Positions 8,194 to 16,039 of a DNA stretch of 64,000 nucleotides are shown in pieces. The position numbers and the translations under genes were made by a program. The notes beneath the pieces were generated by a model, which did not search any database, was not told the origin of the DNA, and was given only the letters and a program-made list of their open reading frames with translations. This stretch comes from Gemmiger formicilis (GTDB lineage Bacteria > Bacillota > Clostridia > Oscillospirales > Ruminococcaceae), in assembly GCF_016900095.1 (NCBI RefSeq), contig NZ_JACJJP010000017.1, forward strand, positions 1 to 64,000, given 5' to 3'. How positions within the stretch are numbered: the stretch's first letter is position 1; every line of letters begins with the position of its first letter.

Positions 8194-9134
8194 AAAAGAT
8201 CGCCACCCGTGACAGCTACGGCGCGGCACTGGTGGAACTGGCGGATGCCGGCCACGACGATCTGGTCGTATTTGACGCCGACCTTTCGGCTTCCACCAAG
8301 ACGGCTGTCTTCGCCAAGGCATACCCGGCCCGCTTCTTCAACTGCGGCATTGCCGAGGGCAACATGATGGGCGTGGCCGCCGGCATGAGCACCTTCGGCT
8401 ATGTGCCTTTTGTTTCCAGCTTTGCCATGTTTGCGGCCGGCCGCGCCTGGGAGCAGGTGCGCAACTCCATCGGCTACCCCCATCTGAACGTGAAGATCGC
8501 CGCCACCCACGGCGGTCTGTCGGTGGGTGAGGACGGCGCTTCCCACCAGTGCTGCGAGGACTTCGCCCTCATGCGGGTCATTCCCGGCATGACCGTGATC
8601 TGCCCCGCCGACGACGTGGAAGCCAAGGCCGCCGTGAAGGCCGCCTACTCCCACAACGGCCCGGTGTATCTGCGCCTGTCCCGTCTGGCCACCCCGGTGT
8701 TCCATGACCCCGAAAAGTATCATTTCGAGATCGGCAAGGGCGAAACCCTGACCGACGGCTTCGATATTGCGGTGATCTCCACCGGCCTGATGACCAGCGA
8801 GGCCCTGAAGGCCGCCCTGCAGCTGAAAAAGCAGGGCACCCTGAGCGTGCGGGTCATCAACATGCCCTGCATCAAGCCCCTGGACGAAGAGCTGGTTCTG
8901 CGCGCCGCCAGGGAGTGCAAGAAGATCGTCACGGTGGAAGAGCACAGCATCATCGGCGGCCTGGGCGAAGCGGTCTGCTCTCTGCTGGCCGAAAAGTGCC
9001 CCACCCCCGTACGCCGCATCGGCGTGAAGGACGCCTACGGCCACTCCGGTCCGGCCTGGGACGTGCTGCGTGAGTACGGCCTGACCGCCGAGGCCATCGC
9101 GGACGAAATCCAGGATTTCGCCAAAGAAGAGTAA
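8181..9134 (+). CDS. transketolase, C-terminal subunit
   Basis: The pyrimidine-binding and C-terminal half of split transketolase, 317 residues. It carries the catalytic-Glu segment NCGIAEGNMMGVAAGMSTFG and, later, the THGGLSVGEDGASHQ loop. The start overlaps the end of the N-terminal subunit gene, with AAGGAG inside that gene, so the two subunits should be made in a coupled way. A strong terminator follows. Confidence 0.95.
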   Translation: MAEVKKIATRDSYGAALVELADAGHDDLVVFDADLSASTKTAVFAKAYPARFFNCGIAEGNMMGVAAGMSTFGYVPFVSSFAMFAAGRAWEQVRNSIGYPHLNVKIAATHGGLSVGEDGASHQCCEDFALMRVIPGMTVICPADDVEAKAAVKAAYSHNGPVYLRLSRLATPVFHDPEKYHFEIGKGETLTDGFDIAVISTGLMTSEALKAALQLKKQGTLSVRVINMPCIKPLDEELVLRAARECKKIVTVEEHSIIGGLGEAVCSLLAEKCPTPVRRIGVKDAYGHSGPAWDVLREYGLTAEAIADEIQDFAKEE

Positions 9135-9148
9135 TCCAATAAAATATA

Positions 9149-9193
9149 ACAGCCCGGATGTTTCGCAGGAAGCATCCGGGCTGTTTTTGTTTT
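9149..9193. terminator. terminator after transketolase
   Basis: A 12 bp perfect stem (ACAGCCCGGATG / CATCCGGGCTGT) with a T-rich tail lies between convergent genes. It also lies downstream of the minus-strand glycan operon. Confidence 0.85.
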
Positions 9194-9215
9194 GTCCAAA
9201 GGCGTACAGGGGAAC

Positions 9216-9584
9216 TCAGTGAACAGGTGTTCCGATGTGTTTTTCCAGTCGCCACCGGGGAGCCGGACCATCGTCCGCCCAATATTCCTCCATAGAAGCG
9301 ATCCGATCCCCCCTGATTTTTATAAAGGAAGTCACATGGCAGGACAGGCTTTGATCCCTGGCGCGCACGTTGGTCACCGTGATGATCAGGTCGCGAAGAC
9401 GTTCCACCCGCTCCACCGTTCCTTCCCAGTCCCCCGGATATTCACAATTGGCAATCAGGAATTCATCAAGGGTAAACCGTTCATTGGTGCAATGCCAGGT
9501 CACCCGGGCATCCGGATGAAAATACTTTCTGATTTCCTGCGCGTTCTGGTCCAGTATTGCTTTCCAAAAGGCGTATATATCCAT
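9216..9584 (-). CDS. NTF2-like (SnoaL-like) domain protein
   Basis: A small protein of 122 residues with the pattern of NTF2/SnoaL-like alpha+beta barrels: an N-terminal helix (FWKAILDQNAQEIRKYF) followed by HPDARVTWHCTNERFT and a C-terminal EEYWADDGPAP segment. Such folds serve as small-molecule binders or enzymes; nothing here fixes the function. The start follows GGAGATACCGC. It lies 30 bp after the GT6 gene on the same strand, so it may be the last gene of the glycan operon, although its base composition is less GC-rich and it looks unrelated to glycan synthesis. Confidence 0.75.
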   Translation of the reverse strand: MDIYAFWKAILDQNAQEIRKYFHPDARVTWHCTNERFTLDEFLIANCEYPGDWEGTVERVERLRDLIITVTNVRARDQSLSCHVTSFIKIRGDRIASMEEYWADDGPAPRWRLEKHIGTPVH

Positions 9585-9614
9585 GCGGTATCTCCTATCC
9601 ACGCATCGTACCGG

Positions 9615-10460
9615 TCATTGCCCGCTCTTCACTTTCTTGCCCAGCAAGGTATCCCGGGCACAGAGAAGATAGGGCAGATAGTTTTCGCAGGCGGCCTCCC
9701 ACTTGCGGCGCACAAAGCTGCGCCGGGGGCCTTCGTTGTGTTTGATGGCTCCCACATTGATCCATTTGCTCTTCTGGCGCACCAGAAGATGGGGCGCAAA
9801 GGGCTGTTCCACGTCCTCCGGCATACAGTAGCCCGGGTCCAGCACCCGGAACCGCCGGGGCTGCTCCGCCACCAGGCGGTTGAGCTGGCTTTCGTCATGC
9901 CAGCGGGCAATGACCCCGTCGGCCAGATCGGCCTCGGTGCGGTCGTTGAGGGTGTGGCACAGCCAGAGGAACGCCTGGGCCGTGCCCCCGTTGAAGCCCC
10001 CCGCCACGTAGACCTGCCCGGCGTTGTAGGGCATGCAGGCCCGGCTGCGGGGGTTGCGGTCATAGGGCAGGAAGTACGGCTTTTTGTGCCAGTAACCCAG
10101 ATGGCAGGCCACCACCAGGTCTTCCCCCTTTTCCGGGCGGGGCAGAACGTCCGCCGGGGTGATTTGGGCGGTGCACAGCAGGTTGGCGTTGGCAAAATAC
10201 AGATAATCGCAGCTGCGCAGTTCCTCCTCCGCCTGCAGAAAGACCGCAAACCGCTTGAGGGTGCTGTAGGGCCAGTCGTAGGCTTTCTGGTAGATGCGGC
10301 GCACGGCGGGGTCGTCGTCATGGTCGATGCGCTCGGCGTCGGTGAAGACGTAGTAGGTTTTTTCCACGCCGGGAAGGAAGTTCTGTTGAAAACTTTGGAA
10401 AAAATCCGGCCAGAAGACGGTGTACGCCCCGGTGCAGATATACAGAATGCCGACTTTCAT
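9615..10460 (-). CDS. GT6-family glycosyltransferase (histo-blood-group ABO transferase homologue)
   Basis: A 281-residue family GT6 enzyme, the family of human A/B blood-group transferases and alpha-1,3-galactosyltransferase. Visible landmarks: FFQSFQQNFLPG, YDWPYSTLKRF (61-71), the DXD-equivalent FANANL with Asn-Ala-Asn at 91-93, AGGFNGG (153-159) and WHDESQLN (187-194). Bacterial GT6 enzymes are known to carry NXN instead of DXD and to work without metal. They transfer alpha-Gal or alpha-GalNAc to galactose, often only when that galactose is alpha-1,2-fucosylated. A fucosyltransferase gene lies three genes upstream in the same operon. The start overlaps the flippase stop by 4 bp (ATGA). 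Glycine at the position equivalent to residue 268 of the human enzymes hints at GalNAc; that is inference. Confidence 0.92.
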   Translation of the reverse strand: MKVGILYICTGAYTVFWPDFFQSFQQNFLPGVEKTYYVFTDAERIDHDDDPAVRRIYQKAYDWPYSTLKRFAVFLQAEEELRSCDYLYFANANLLCTAQITPADVLPRPEKGEDLVVACHLGYWHKKPYFLPYDRNPRSRACMPYNAGQVYVAGGFNGGTAQAFLWLCHTLNDRTEADLADGVIARWHDESQLNRLVAEQPRRFRVLDPGYCMPEDVEQPFAPHLLVRQKSKWINVGAIKHNEGPRRSFVRRKWEAACENYLPYLLCARDTLLGKKVKSGQ

Positions 10461-12007
10461 TGGTTTTCCCCCTTATGAAGACGTCCGGACAGTTTGCGGA
10501 CCAGATCCAGACCGCGGCCCCGGAGATAGGCGGCGTCGCTGGTCCAGCCGTACAGAAGCAGATTGCACAGGTTGGGCACCACCGCCACAAGGCACACCTT
10601 GCCGATGAAGGCCAGAATGCCCTGGCCACACAGTTCGCACAGCCGGGCGGTCAGGAACATGATGGCGAACAGGGTGACCCAGTGCAGCAGCTGCAGGCCC
10701 AGATACCGCCAGCCGCAGCCCTTCATGTAATGGCGGCAGACCACCCGGGCCCGGCCGATCCACATGAGGCAGTGGGCAAAGACGGTGGCCCCCACCACGC
10801 CGGCCAGCCCGAAGGGGATGACCAGGGCGAAGCTGAGCAGCACGTTGCTGGCGGCAGAAGCCACCATGAACCACTGGTCCTCCTCAAAATGGCCCAGCAC
10901 CGCCCGGTAGGAACCCAGCATGCGGTGGTTCCAGCCGATGTACTCGTTCATGCAGAACCAGAACACATAGGCCATGGGCAGCAGGTAGCTCTCCCCCATC
11001 CACAGCCGGATGAAGGGCTGGAACAGGCAGAAGTAGGCCACCGCCACAAAGCTGCCGAAACAATAGCTGAACAGATCCAGCCCCCAGAACACCGCTTTGG
11101 CGTGGCCGTCGGCCTCGGCGTCCCGGTCATAGACAATGCTGCCGATGGCGGCGGCGAAGGAGTCCAGAATCTTGTTGCAGATGTTGTTGACGCTGGTGGA
11201 GATGGTGGAATAGTTGCCGGTCTGGGTGACCAGCGCGGCGCCCCGCATGCTGGTGATGACGATGTTGTCCGAGGAACCGTAGATGGTGTTGGACAGCTTG
11301 TGCACCAGATAATACCGCAGATCGTGGAAGATGCCCAGATCCTTGAAATCGGACAGGGACACCTTCACATCGTACAGTTCGGGGAAGTCCTTGCGGTACC
11401 GCCGGGCCACCACCACGTTGGCCAGGGTGTTGAAGAGAATCTGGATGCCGAAATACAGGAAGTAGTTGGGAATCCACAGAGCAATGGCGATCTTGGCCAG
11501 GCTGGTGGCCACGTTGAAGCCCAGGTCGATCTTGGTACACACATAGCCCTGTTGGGTACAGGTGTACATGAGCCGCCGGGTGACAAGGAAGTAGCTGGAC
11601 AAGGTGGACAGGGCGGTCATGGCGTAGATGCCGTAGACCATGAGCCAGTCCGGTTCCTGTTCCTGCACCACCAGCAAGGGCAGGAAAAAGGCGCAGATCA
11701 CCGCCATCAGGGCGATGAAGGCGCCGATGGCCCGGTAGGCCCACTTGTACAGGGACATATACCGGCTGATGCGGTCGATGTCCTTGGCAGCGATCTGTTC
11801 ATACAGCCGGTAGCTGATGACGCTGCCCACCCCGAATTCGGCGATGGAGAAGAAGTTGAAGATGTTGTTGATGGTGTCCGAATACCCGGGGACGAAGGCG
11901 TCGAAGTTGGTGACGAAAAGTTTGCGGGTGACAAGGCCCAGCAAAAGCAGCACCAGGCTTTGCCCCAGGGTATAGACCAGATTGATGAGGGTGCGTTTGG
12001 TTCGCAA
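10457..12007 (-). CDS. Wzx-type polysaccharide flippase
   Basis: A 516-residue polytopic protein of the MOP/polysaccharide transport superfamily. It begins with the segment TLGQSLVLLLLGLVTRKLF and has about twelve to fourteen hydrophobic helices. Such proteins flip undecaprenyl-linked repeat units across the membrane. It lies inside the glycosyltransferase operon, 12 bp after the GT2 gene and overlapping GT6 by 4 bp, so it most likely exports the glycan made by this cluster. Confidence 0.88.
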   Translation of the reverse strand: MRTKRTLINLVYTLGQSLVLLLLGLVTRKLFVTNFDAFVPGYSDTINNIFNFFSIAEFGVGSVISYRLYEQIAAKDIDRISRYMSLYKWAYRAIGAFIALMAVICAFFLPLLVVQEQEPDWLMVYGIYAMTALSTLSSYFLVTRRLMYTCTQQGYVCTKIDLGFNVATSLAKIAIALWIPNYFLYFGIQILFNTLANVVVARRYRKDFPELYDVKVSLSDFKDLGIFHDLRYYLVHKLSNTIYGSSDNIVITSMRGAALVTQTGNYSTISTSVNNICNKILDSFAAAIGSIVYDRDAEADGHAKAVFWGLDLFSYCFGSFVAVAYFCLFQPFIRLWMGESYLLPMAYVFWFCMNEYIGWNHRMLGSYRAVLGHFEEDQWFMVASAASNVLLSFALVIPFGLAGVVGATVFAHCLMWIGRARVVCRHYMKGCGWRYLGLQLLHWVTLFAIMFLTARLCELCGQGILAFIGKVCLVAVVPNLCNLLLYGWTSDAAYLRGRGLDLVRKLSGRLHKGENQ

Positions 12008-12019
12008 GGCGGAATCTCC

Positions 12020-13048
12020 TTAGTGTTTCAGGTGTGCGGCCAGCCACAGTCCGGCCCGGGGGCCCAGCAGGGTGAGCATCCAGCGGAACAGCACCCAGTC
12101 GGTACGGCCGGAAGCCTGTTCCCCCTTGTTGTACAGATCCCGGCAGCGGGCGATGAGGGCGGCGCAGGCGCGGCGGGTGGCCTTGTCCTTCACGGCGGCG
12201 GCCCGGGCCTGGGGCCAGAACACGTTGGCCATCCGGCGCCAGACTTCCTGCTGTTCGGCGGCGCCGAAGCCCCCCGCATCCGGCCGGGCAAAGAGTTTGC
12301 GGAACCCCTTGCGGGCGGCCAGGATGCCCACAAAATGCTTGGGCAGATTGCTGTTCAGAAGACTGCCCGCCCGGTTGACCCGGTAGACGGTGAGGGGGAA
12401 ATCCAGAAAATACAGCCGGATGCAGTGATGGAGCAGGAGCAGGTCGAAGGGGTAATCCTCCGCCCAGACCACCTTGGGCCAGAACCGCACCCCGGTGCTT
12501 TCCAGAAAAGACCGGCGGATGCAGAACCGCCACACCGACCAGTTGCCGCTGGTGTACAGTTTCTCCACCCGCTCGGCGTAGTCGGCGTCGGTGAAGGGGC
12601 CGGGGACGAAATCCGGCAAAGGCGGGGCGGTGGGTTCTGTTTTGGGCGCGGCGGCGTCCAGTTCCAGATACCGTCCCACGTACCAGTCATACCCGGGGGC
12701 GGCGTCCAGGGCCGCCCGCAGATTTTGCAGCATGCCGGCGGGCCACAGGTCGTCGCTGTCCAGAAAGAGAATCCACTCTCCCCTGGCGGCGTCCAGGCCG
12801 GTGTTGCGGGCGGCGGCCAGGCCGCCGTTTTCCCGGTGAAGGGCCACCACCCCGGGGCAGGTCTCGGCAAAGAAATCACACATTCTGCCGCTCTGGTCGG
12901 TGGAGCCGTCGTCCACCAGGATGCACTCCCAGTCGGGGGCGCCGGGCTGCTCCACCACGCTCTTCACGCAGGCGGACAGGTAATTTTCCACATTATACAC
13001 CGGCACAATCACCGAAAACCGGATGGGTGTTTGTTCGTCGCGCCGCAT
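12020..13048 (-). CDS. GT2-family glycosyltransferase
   Basis: A 342-residue GT-A-fold glycosyltransferase. The N-terminus is classic GT2: FSVIVPVYNVENYLSACV, then LVDDGSTDQSG and a DXD-like FLDSDDLW. Such enzymes use a nucleotide sugar and add one sugar to a growing lipid-linked chain at the inner membrane face. The C-terminal part (about 230-340) is variable and shows no further motif. It is the seventh gene of the operon. The donor sugar is unknown. Confidence 0.9.
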   Translation of the reverse strand: MRRDEQTPIRFSVIVPVYNVENYLSACVKSVVEQPGAPDWECILVDDGSTDQSGRMCDFFAETCPGVVALHRENGGLAAARNTGLDAARGEWILFLDSDDLWPAGMLQNLRAALDAAPGYDWYVGRYLELDAAAPKTEPTAPPLPDFVPGPFTDADYAERVEKLYTSGNWSVWRFCIRRSFLESTGVRFWPKVVWAEDYPFDLLLLHHCIRLYFLDFPLTVYRVNRAGSLLNSNLPKHFVGILAARKGFRKLFARPDAGGFGAAEQQEVWRRMANVFWPQARAAAVKDKATRRACAALIARCRDLYNKGEQASGRTDWVLFRWMLTLLGPRAGLWLAAHLKH

Positions 13049-13060
13049 GGCGTACCTCCC

Positions 13061-13999
13061 TTATCCTTGGCGGGTGGGCAGCAGGGTCCAGTCGGCGGCA
13101 TACAGCGCGCTGCGCTTGCCATTGGCGTACCAGCGGTCGGGGGCAAAGACCCGACGGCCTTCCGGTTCGGCCAGATACTGTCCCCACCAGCTGAAGGTGG
13201 AATTGCTCAGGATAAAATGACGGCACCGGGCCATCAGGTCCAGGTCCCACACCGCGGGCCAGCTGCCCCGCACAAAGGTGGCGGGCAGGCCGGCGGTGTC
13301 CAGGTGCTGCTGCACATAGTCCGGTTCGTCGGAAAAGACAAAGAGTTCGGCTCCGGGCAGGGCTTTTCCCACCGCCCGGCAGGCATCGGCATAGTACCGG
13401 AGCCCGCAGACCTGCAGGGCTGCGTTTTCCGGCTTGCGGTAGTCCCCGCACCGCCAGTGCAGCGCCACCGGGCAGGGGGCCGCGGCGATCTGCGCCGCCA
13501 CCGGGGCGGCCGCCGGGGGCAGATCCCCCTGGGGGCGCAGCTCGGTGCGGATGGTGTGGGCGGCATCGGCAAAATAGCCCTCCGACTGGAAGTACCCCCA
13601 GGCCAGAAAGTCCCGGCTGTGCCCCCGGTGGGCAGGCAAAAAGCCGTCGGAGGCAAAATGCAGCCCCAGGGCATTGAGGACCGGAGCCATCCGCCGTTCA
13701 AAGACGGTGTAATCCCGGTTCATCATGCCGCCGCGCTGTTCATATTTGATCATCAGGGCCTTGGCGGCGTTCTGCCGGGGCAGATGGGCCTTGGCGAACC
13801 CCGGTTCGGCCAGAATCCGCACGTCCGGGGCAATGTTCAGCGCCTGCAGAGCGCAGTGGGTGTGGGCGGGAGCGCCGTCCCGCCAGTCCTGCCGGTCCAG
13901 CAGAGTCACGGGCTCGGCACAGCGCAGCCCCAGGGCCCGGGCAAAGGCGTAGATGAACATCTGGTTGCCCAGCCCCCCGGCCAGTTCGGCGTAGATCAT
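13061..13999 (-). CDS. GT11-family alpha-1,2-fucosyltransferase
   Basis: A fucosyltransferase of 312 residues. The start MIYAELAGGLGNQMFIYAFARAL is the hallmark GT11 N-terminus. The GDP-fucose motif is present as HWRCGDY instead of HxRRGDY: the first arginine is kept, the second is cysteine. Downstream are LFVFSDEPDYV and ILSNSTFSWWG, both conserved in GT11. These enzymes transfer fucose alpha-1,2 to galactose, giving an H-antigen-like structure. The ATG overlaps the stop of the preceding GT4 gene by 4 bp. The longer open frame upstream is an out-of-frame reading of that gene. Confidence 0.92.
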   Translation of the reverse strand: MIYAELAGGLGNQMFIYAFARALGLRCAEPVTLLDRQDWRDGAPAHTHCALQALNIAPDVRILAEPGFAKAHLPRQNAAKALMIKYEQRGGMMNRDYTVFERRMAPVLNALGLHFASDGFLPAHRGHSRDFLAWGYFQSEGYFADAAHTIRTELRPQGDLPPAAAPVAAQIAAAPCPVALHWRCGDYRKPENAALQVCGLRYYADACRAVGKALPGAELFVFSDEPDYVQQHLDTAGLPATFVRGSWPAVWDLDLMARCRHFILSNSTFSWWGQYLAEPEGRRVFAPDRWYANGKRSALYAADWTLLPTRQG

Positions 14000-15108
14000 T
14001 TGCTTCCCACCCCCGCCAGCAATTCGTACAAAGCCTGCATGCGCAGGGCGGCTTCCTGCTGTTCGTAGCCCGCCGCTTCCAGCTCGGCCCAATGGTCGGC
14101 GTGGGGACCGCCCGGGGCGGCTTCGTCGGCGGCTTCCACCCACTGTTTCAGCGGCGCGGTCAGGGGCAGGAACCGCACCAGGTCGGTGACGGCGCCGTCG
14201 TCCGGCACGTTGGTGGAGGCCAGGCAGGGGGTGCCGCAGCCCTGGGCTTCCACCAGGGTGATGGGGCTGCCCTCAAAGTTGCTGGGCAGCAAAAACAGGT
14301 CGAAGGCGTTCATGAAGGCGGGAATGTCCTCCTGCACGCCGGTCTGGATGACCTTGTTTTCCAACCCCAGGCTGGCAATCTTGCGGTCGATGGCCTCCCG
14401 GTCCTCGCCGGTGCCCACCATCATCAGGCGCCAGCGGCAGTCGTCCCGGACCATGGCGGCAAACACATCCAGCAAAAACAGCAGGTTTTTCTGGTGGTTG
14501 TACCGCCCCACAAACCCGCACAGCCGGGCATCGGGGGGCAGGTGATAGGCCTTCCGCACCCGGTTGCGGGCCGCCTCGTCGGGATAAAACCGACTGCGGT
14601 CCACCGCGTTGCAGGCCACCGAAAAGTTGGTTCTGCGGTCGATATGGTCGCCGAAGACGAACCGACCCGCCGCCACCCCGCAGCCCAGAAACCAGTGGGC
14701 GGTGAGCTGGTACAGCCCGTGAGCCAACCGCCAGACAAAAGTCATGGGCGGGTAGACGATGTGACTGTGCACGATGAGCTTGGCCCCCGGGCAATACAGC
14801 CGGATGAGCACGCAGGCCAGGGCGTTGACCTTGCTGGCGGTGTGCAGATGCACGATATCATACCCTTTGTGGGTGCGCAGGAACTTGACCAGGGCGGGCA
14901 GACGCTTTTTGTCGTCGTCCGGGATGGAATACCAGTGCACGCCGTGGGCTTCCAGGGCGGGGCCGGTGCTCTGCTGGTTGGGCGGACAGGGTCCGGCCAG
15001 CAGGTCCACCCGGTAGGTTTCGGTGTCCATATGCAGAAGCAGATTCTGGATATACCGCTGAACCCCGCTCTGGATGCCCAGGTTGTTGCCGATCATCAGG
15101 ATGCGCAT
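13996..15108 (-). CDS. GT4-family glycosyltransferase
   Basis: A 370-residue GT-B-fold glycosyltransferase. It starts MRILMIGNNLGIQSGVQRYI after AAAGGAGAG, has HLHTASKVNAL in the N-domain, and the C-domain motifs GFVGRYNHQKN and the EX7E-like region FEGSPITLVEAQGCGTPCLAS. This is the GT1_Gtr-like GT4 type found in capsule clusters. It is the fifth gene of the operon and overlaps the fucosyltransferase gene by 4 bp. Donor and acceptor are unknown. Confidence 0.9.
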   Translation of the reverse strand: MRILMIGNNLGIQSGVQRYIQNLLLHMDTETYRVDLLAGPCPPNQQSTGPALEAHGVHWYSIPDDDKKRLPALVKFLRTHKGYDIVHLHTASKVNALACVLIRLYCPGAKLIVHSHIVYPPMTFVWRLAHGLYQLTAHWFLGCGVAAGRFVFGDHIDRRTNFSVACNAVDRSRFYPDEAARNRVRKAYHLPPDARLCGFVGRYNHQKNLLFLLDVFAAMVRDDCRWRLMMVGTGEDREAIDRKIASLGLENKVIQTGVQEDIPAFMNAFDLFLLPSNFEGSPITLVEAQGCGTPCLASTNVPDDGAVTDLVRFLPLTAPLKQWVEAADEAAPGGPHADHWAELEAAGYEQQEAALRMQALYELLAGVGSK

Positions 15109-15130
15109 GAAACTCTCCTTTGGGATGTGT

Positions 15131-16039
15131 TTACCAGTAACTGCCGCCCTCCACCTTTTCCTTGGCGGCGGGCTGCTCCCTGGTGCCGGGACGCACCCAG
15201 GCATCGTTGTACAGCTTGCCGATGACCGGGTGGTCGTCCCACCGCTTGCCCTTGATGCCGAACAGCAGCTGGGTGGCGCCGCTCATCTGCACCGCCACGT
15301 GGCCGGTTTCCCGGGCGTGGGCGGCCAGGGGCAGGCCGTAGGCCCCCGCCCCGATGATGGCCACCTCATAGTCGGCGGCGTCCATAGCCGCTTCCATGGC
15401 GGCCAGGGCGTCAAACCAGGAGGCATACCCGGTGTCCTGCCCGGCCAGGCCCTGCACCGCCTGCACCACCGTCAGGGAGGCGAATTCCGGCAAAATGTCG
15501 GTGCCGGGGAAAAGTTTGTCCCGCTTTTGGTACTGGGACAGGATGCTTTCTTTGAATGGATGGACCACCAGCACCTTTTTGCCCGCCAGGGCGGCGCTCC
15601 AGGGGTGCTCATGGTAGTAGGGTTCCAGGGCCCGCAGCTGGGTGAAACGGGTGCGGGTGCAGCCCCGGATGACCTGCCGTTCCGCCCCCACATCCCACAA
15701 AGCCAGCAGGTCGGCCTGTTGGGCACAGCGGATATACAGTTCACAGAACCGGCGCAGGGTGTCGTCGTCGGTGGGAAACACCCCCGACAGGTCCCGGATC
15801 TCCCGCCGGATGCGGTCGGAAAAAGTCCGGCCGCCGTCCCGGTAGTATTCGGCCACGGTGCGCATCTCGGTGGCGCCGCAGCGGCCGAACAGGAAGGGCC
15901 GGCCGGCACGCACCGCCTCCCCCGCCAGGCGGTTGCCTTCGGCGGCGGGCAGCACGGTCACGCCCCGGTATTTCCAGCCGAACCGGGCGGACTTGACCAG
16001 GTTGCGGGCCAGTTCCAGCAGCTTGCCGTCATTGTCCAT
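15131..16039 (-). CDS. GT-D-like glycan biosynthesis protein
   Basis: A 302-residue cytosolic protein with no GT-A or GT-B motif. It has LFGRCGATEMRTV near residue 50, a central VLVVHPFKESI, and a C-terminal IIGAGAYGLPLAAHAR followed by GATQLLFGIKG and KRW. These resemble proteins of the GT-D glycosyltransferase fold (DUF1792-like) found in streptococcal glycosylation clusters; I make that link from pattern memory only. It lies in the middle of the operon and overlaps the upstream GT4 gene by 11 bp, so a role in glycan assembly is likely. Confidence 0.55.
   Translation of the reverse strand: MDNDGKLLELARNLVKSARFGWKYRGVTVLPAAEGNRLAGEAVRAGRPFLFGRCGATEMRTVAEYYRDGGRTFSDRIRREIRDLSGVFPTDDDTLRRFCELYIRCAQQADLLALWDVGAERQVIRGCTRTRFTQLRALEPYYHEHPWSAALAGKKVLVVHPFKESILSQYQKRDKLFPGTDILPEFASLTVVQAVQGLAGQDTGYASWFDALAAMEAAMDAADYEVAIIGAGAYGLPLAAHARETGHVAVQMSGATQLLFGIKGKRWDDHPVIGKLYNDAWVRPGTREQPAAKEKVEGGSYW

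Noticed and set aside
10460-14068. A 1202-codon open frame on the plus strand
   Set aside because: It is antisense to the glycan genes and rich in Gly, Gln, Val, His and Pro without motifs, as expected for the shadow frame of GC-rich genes.
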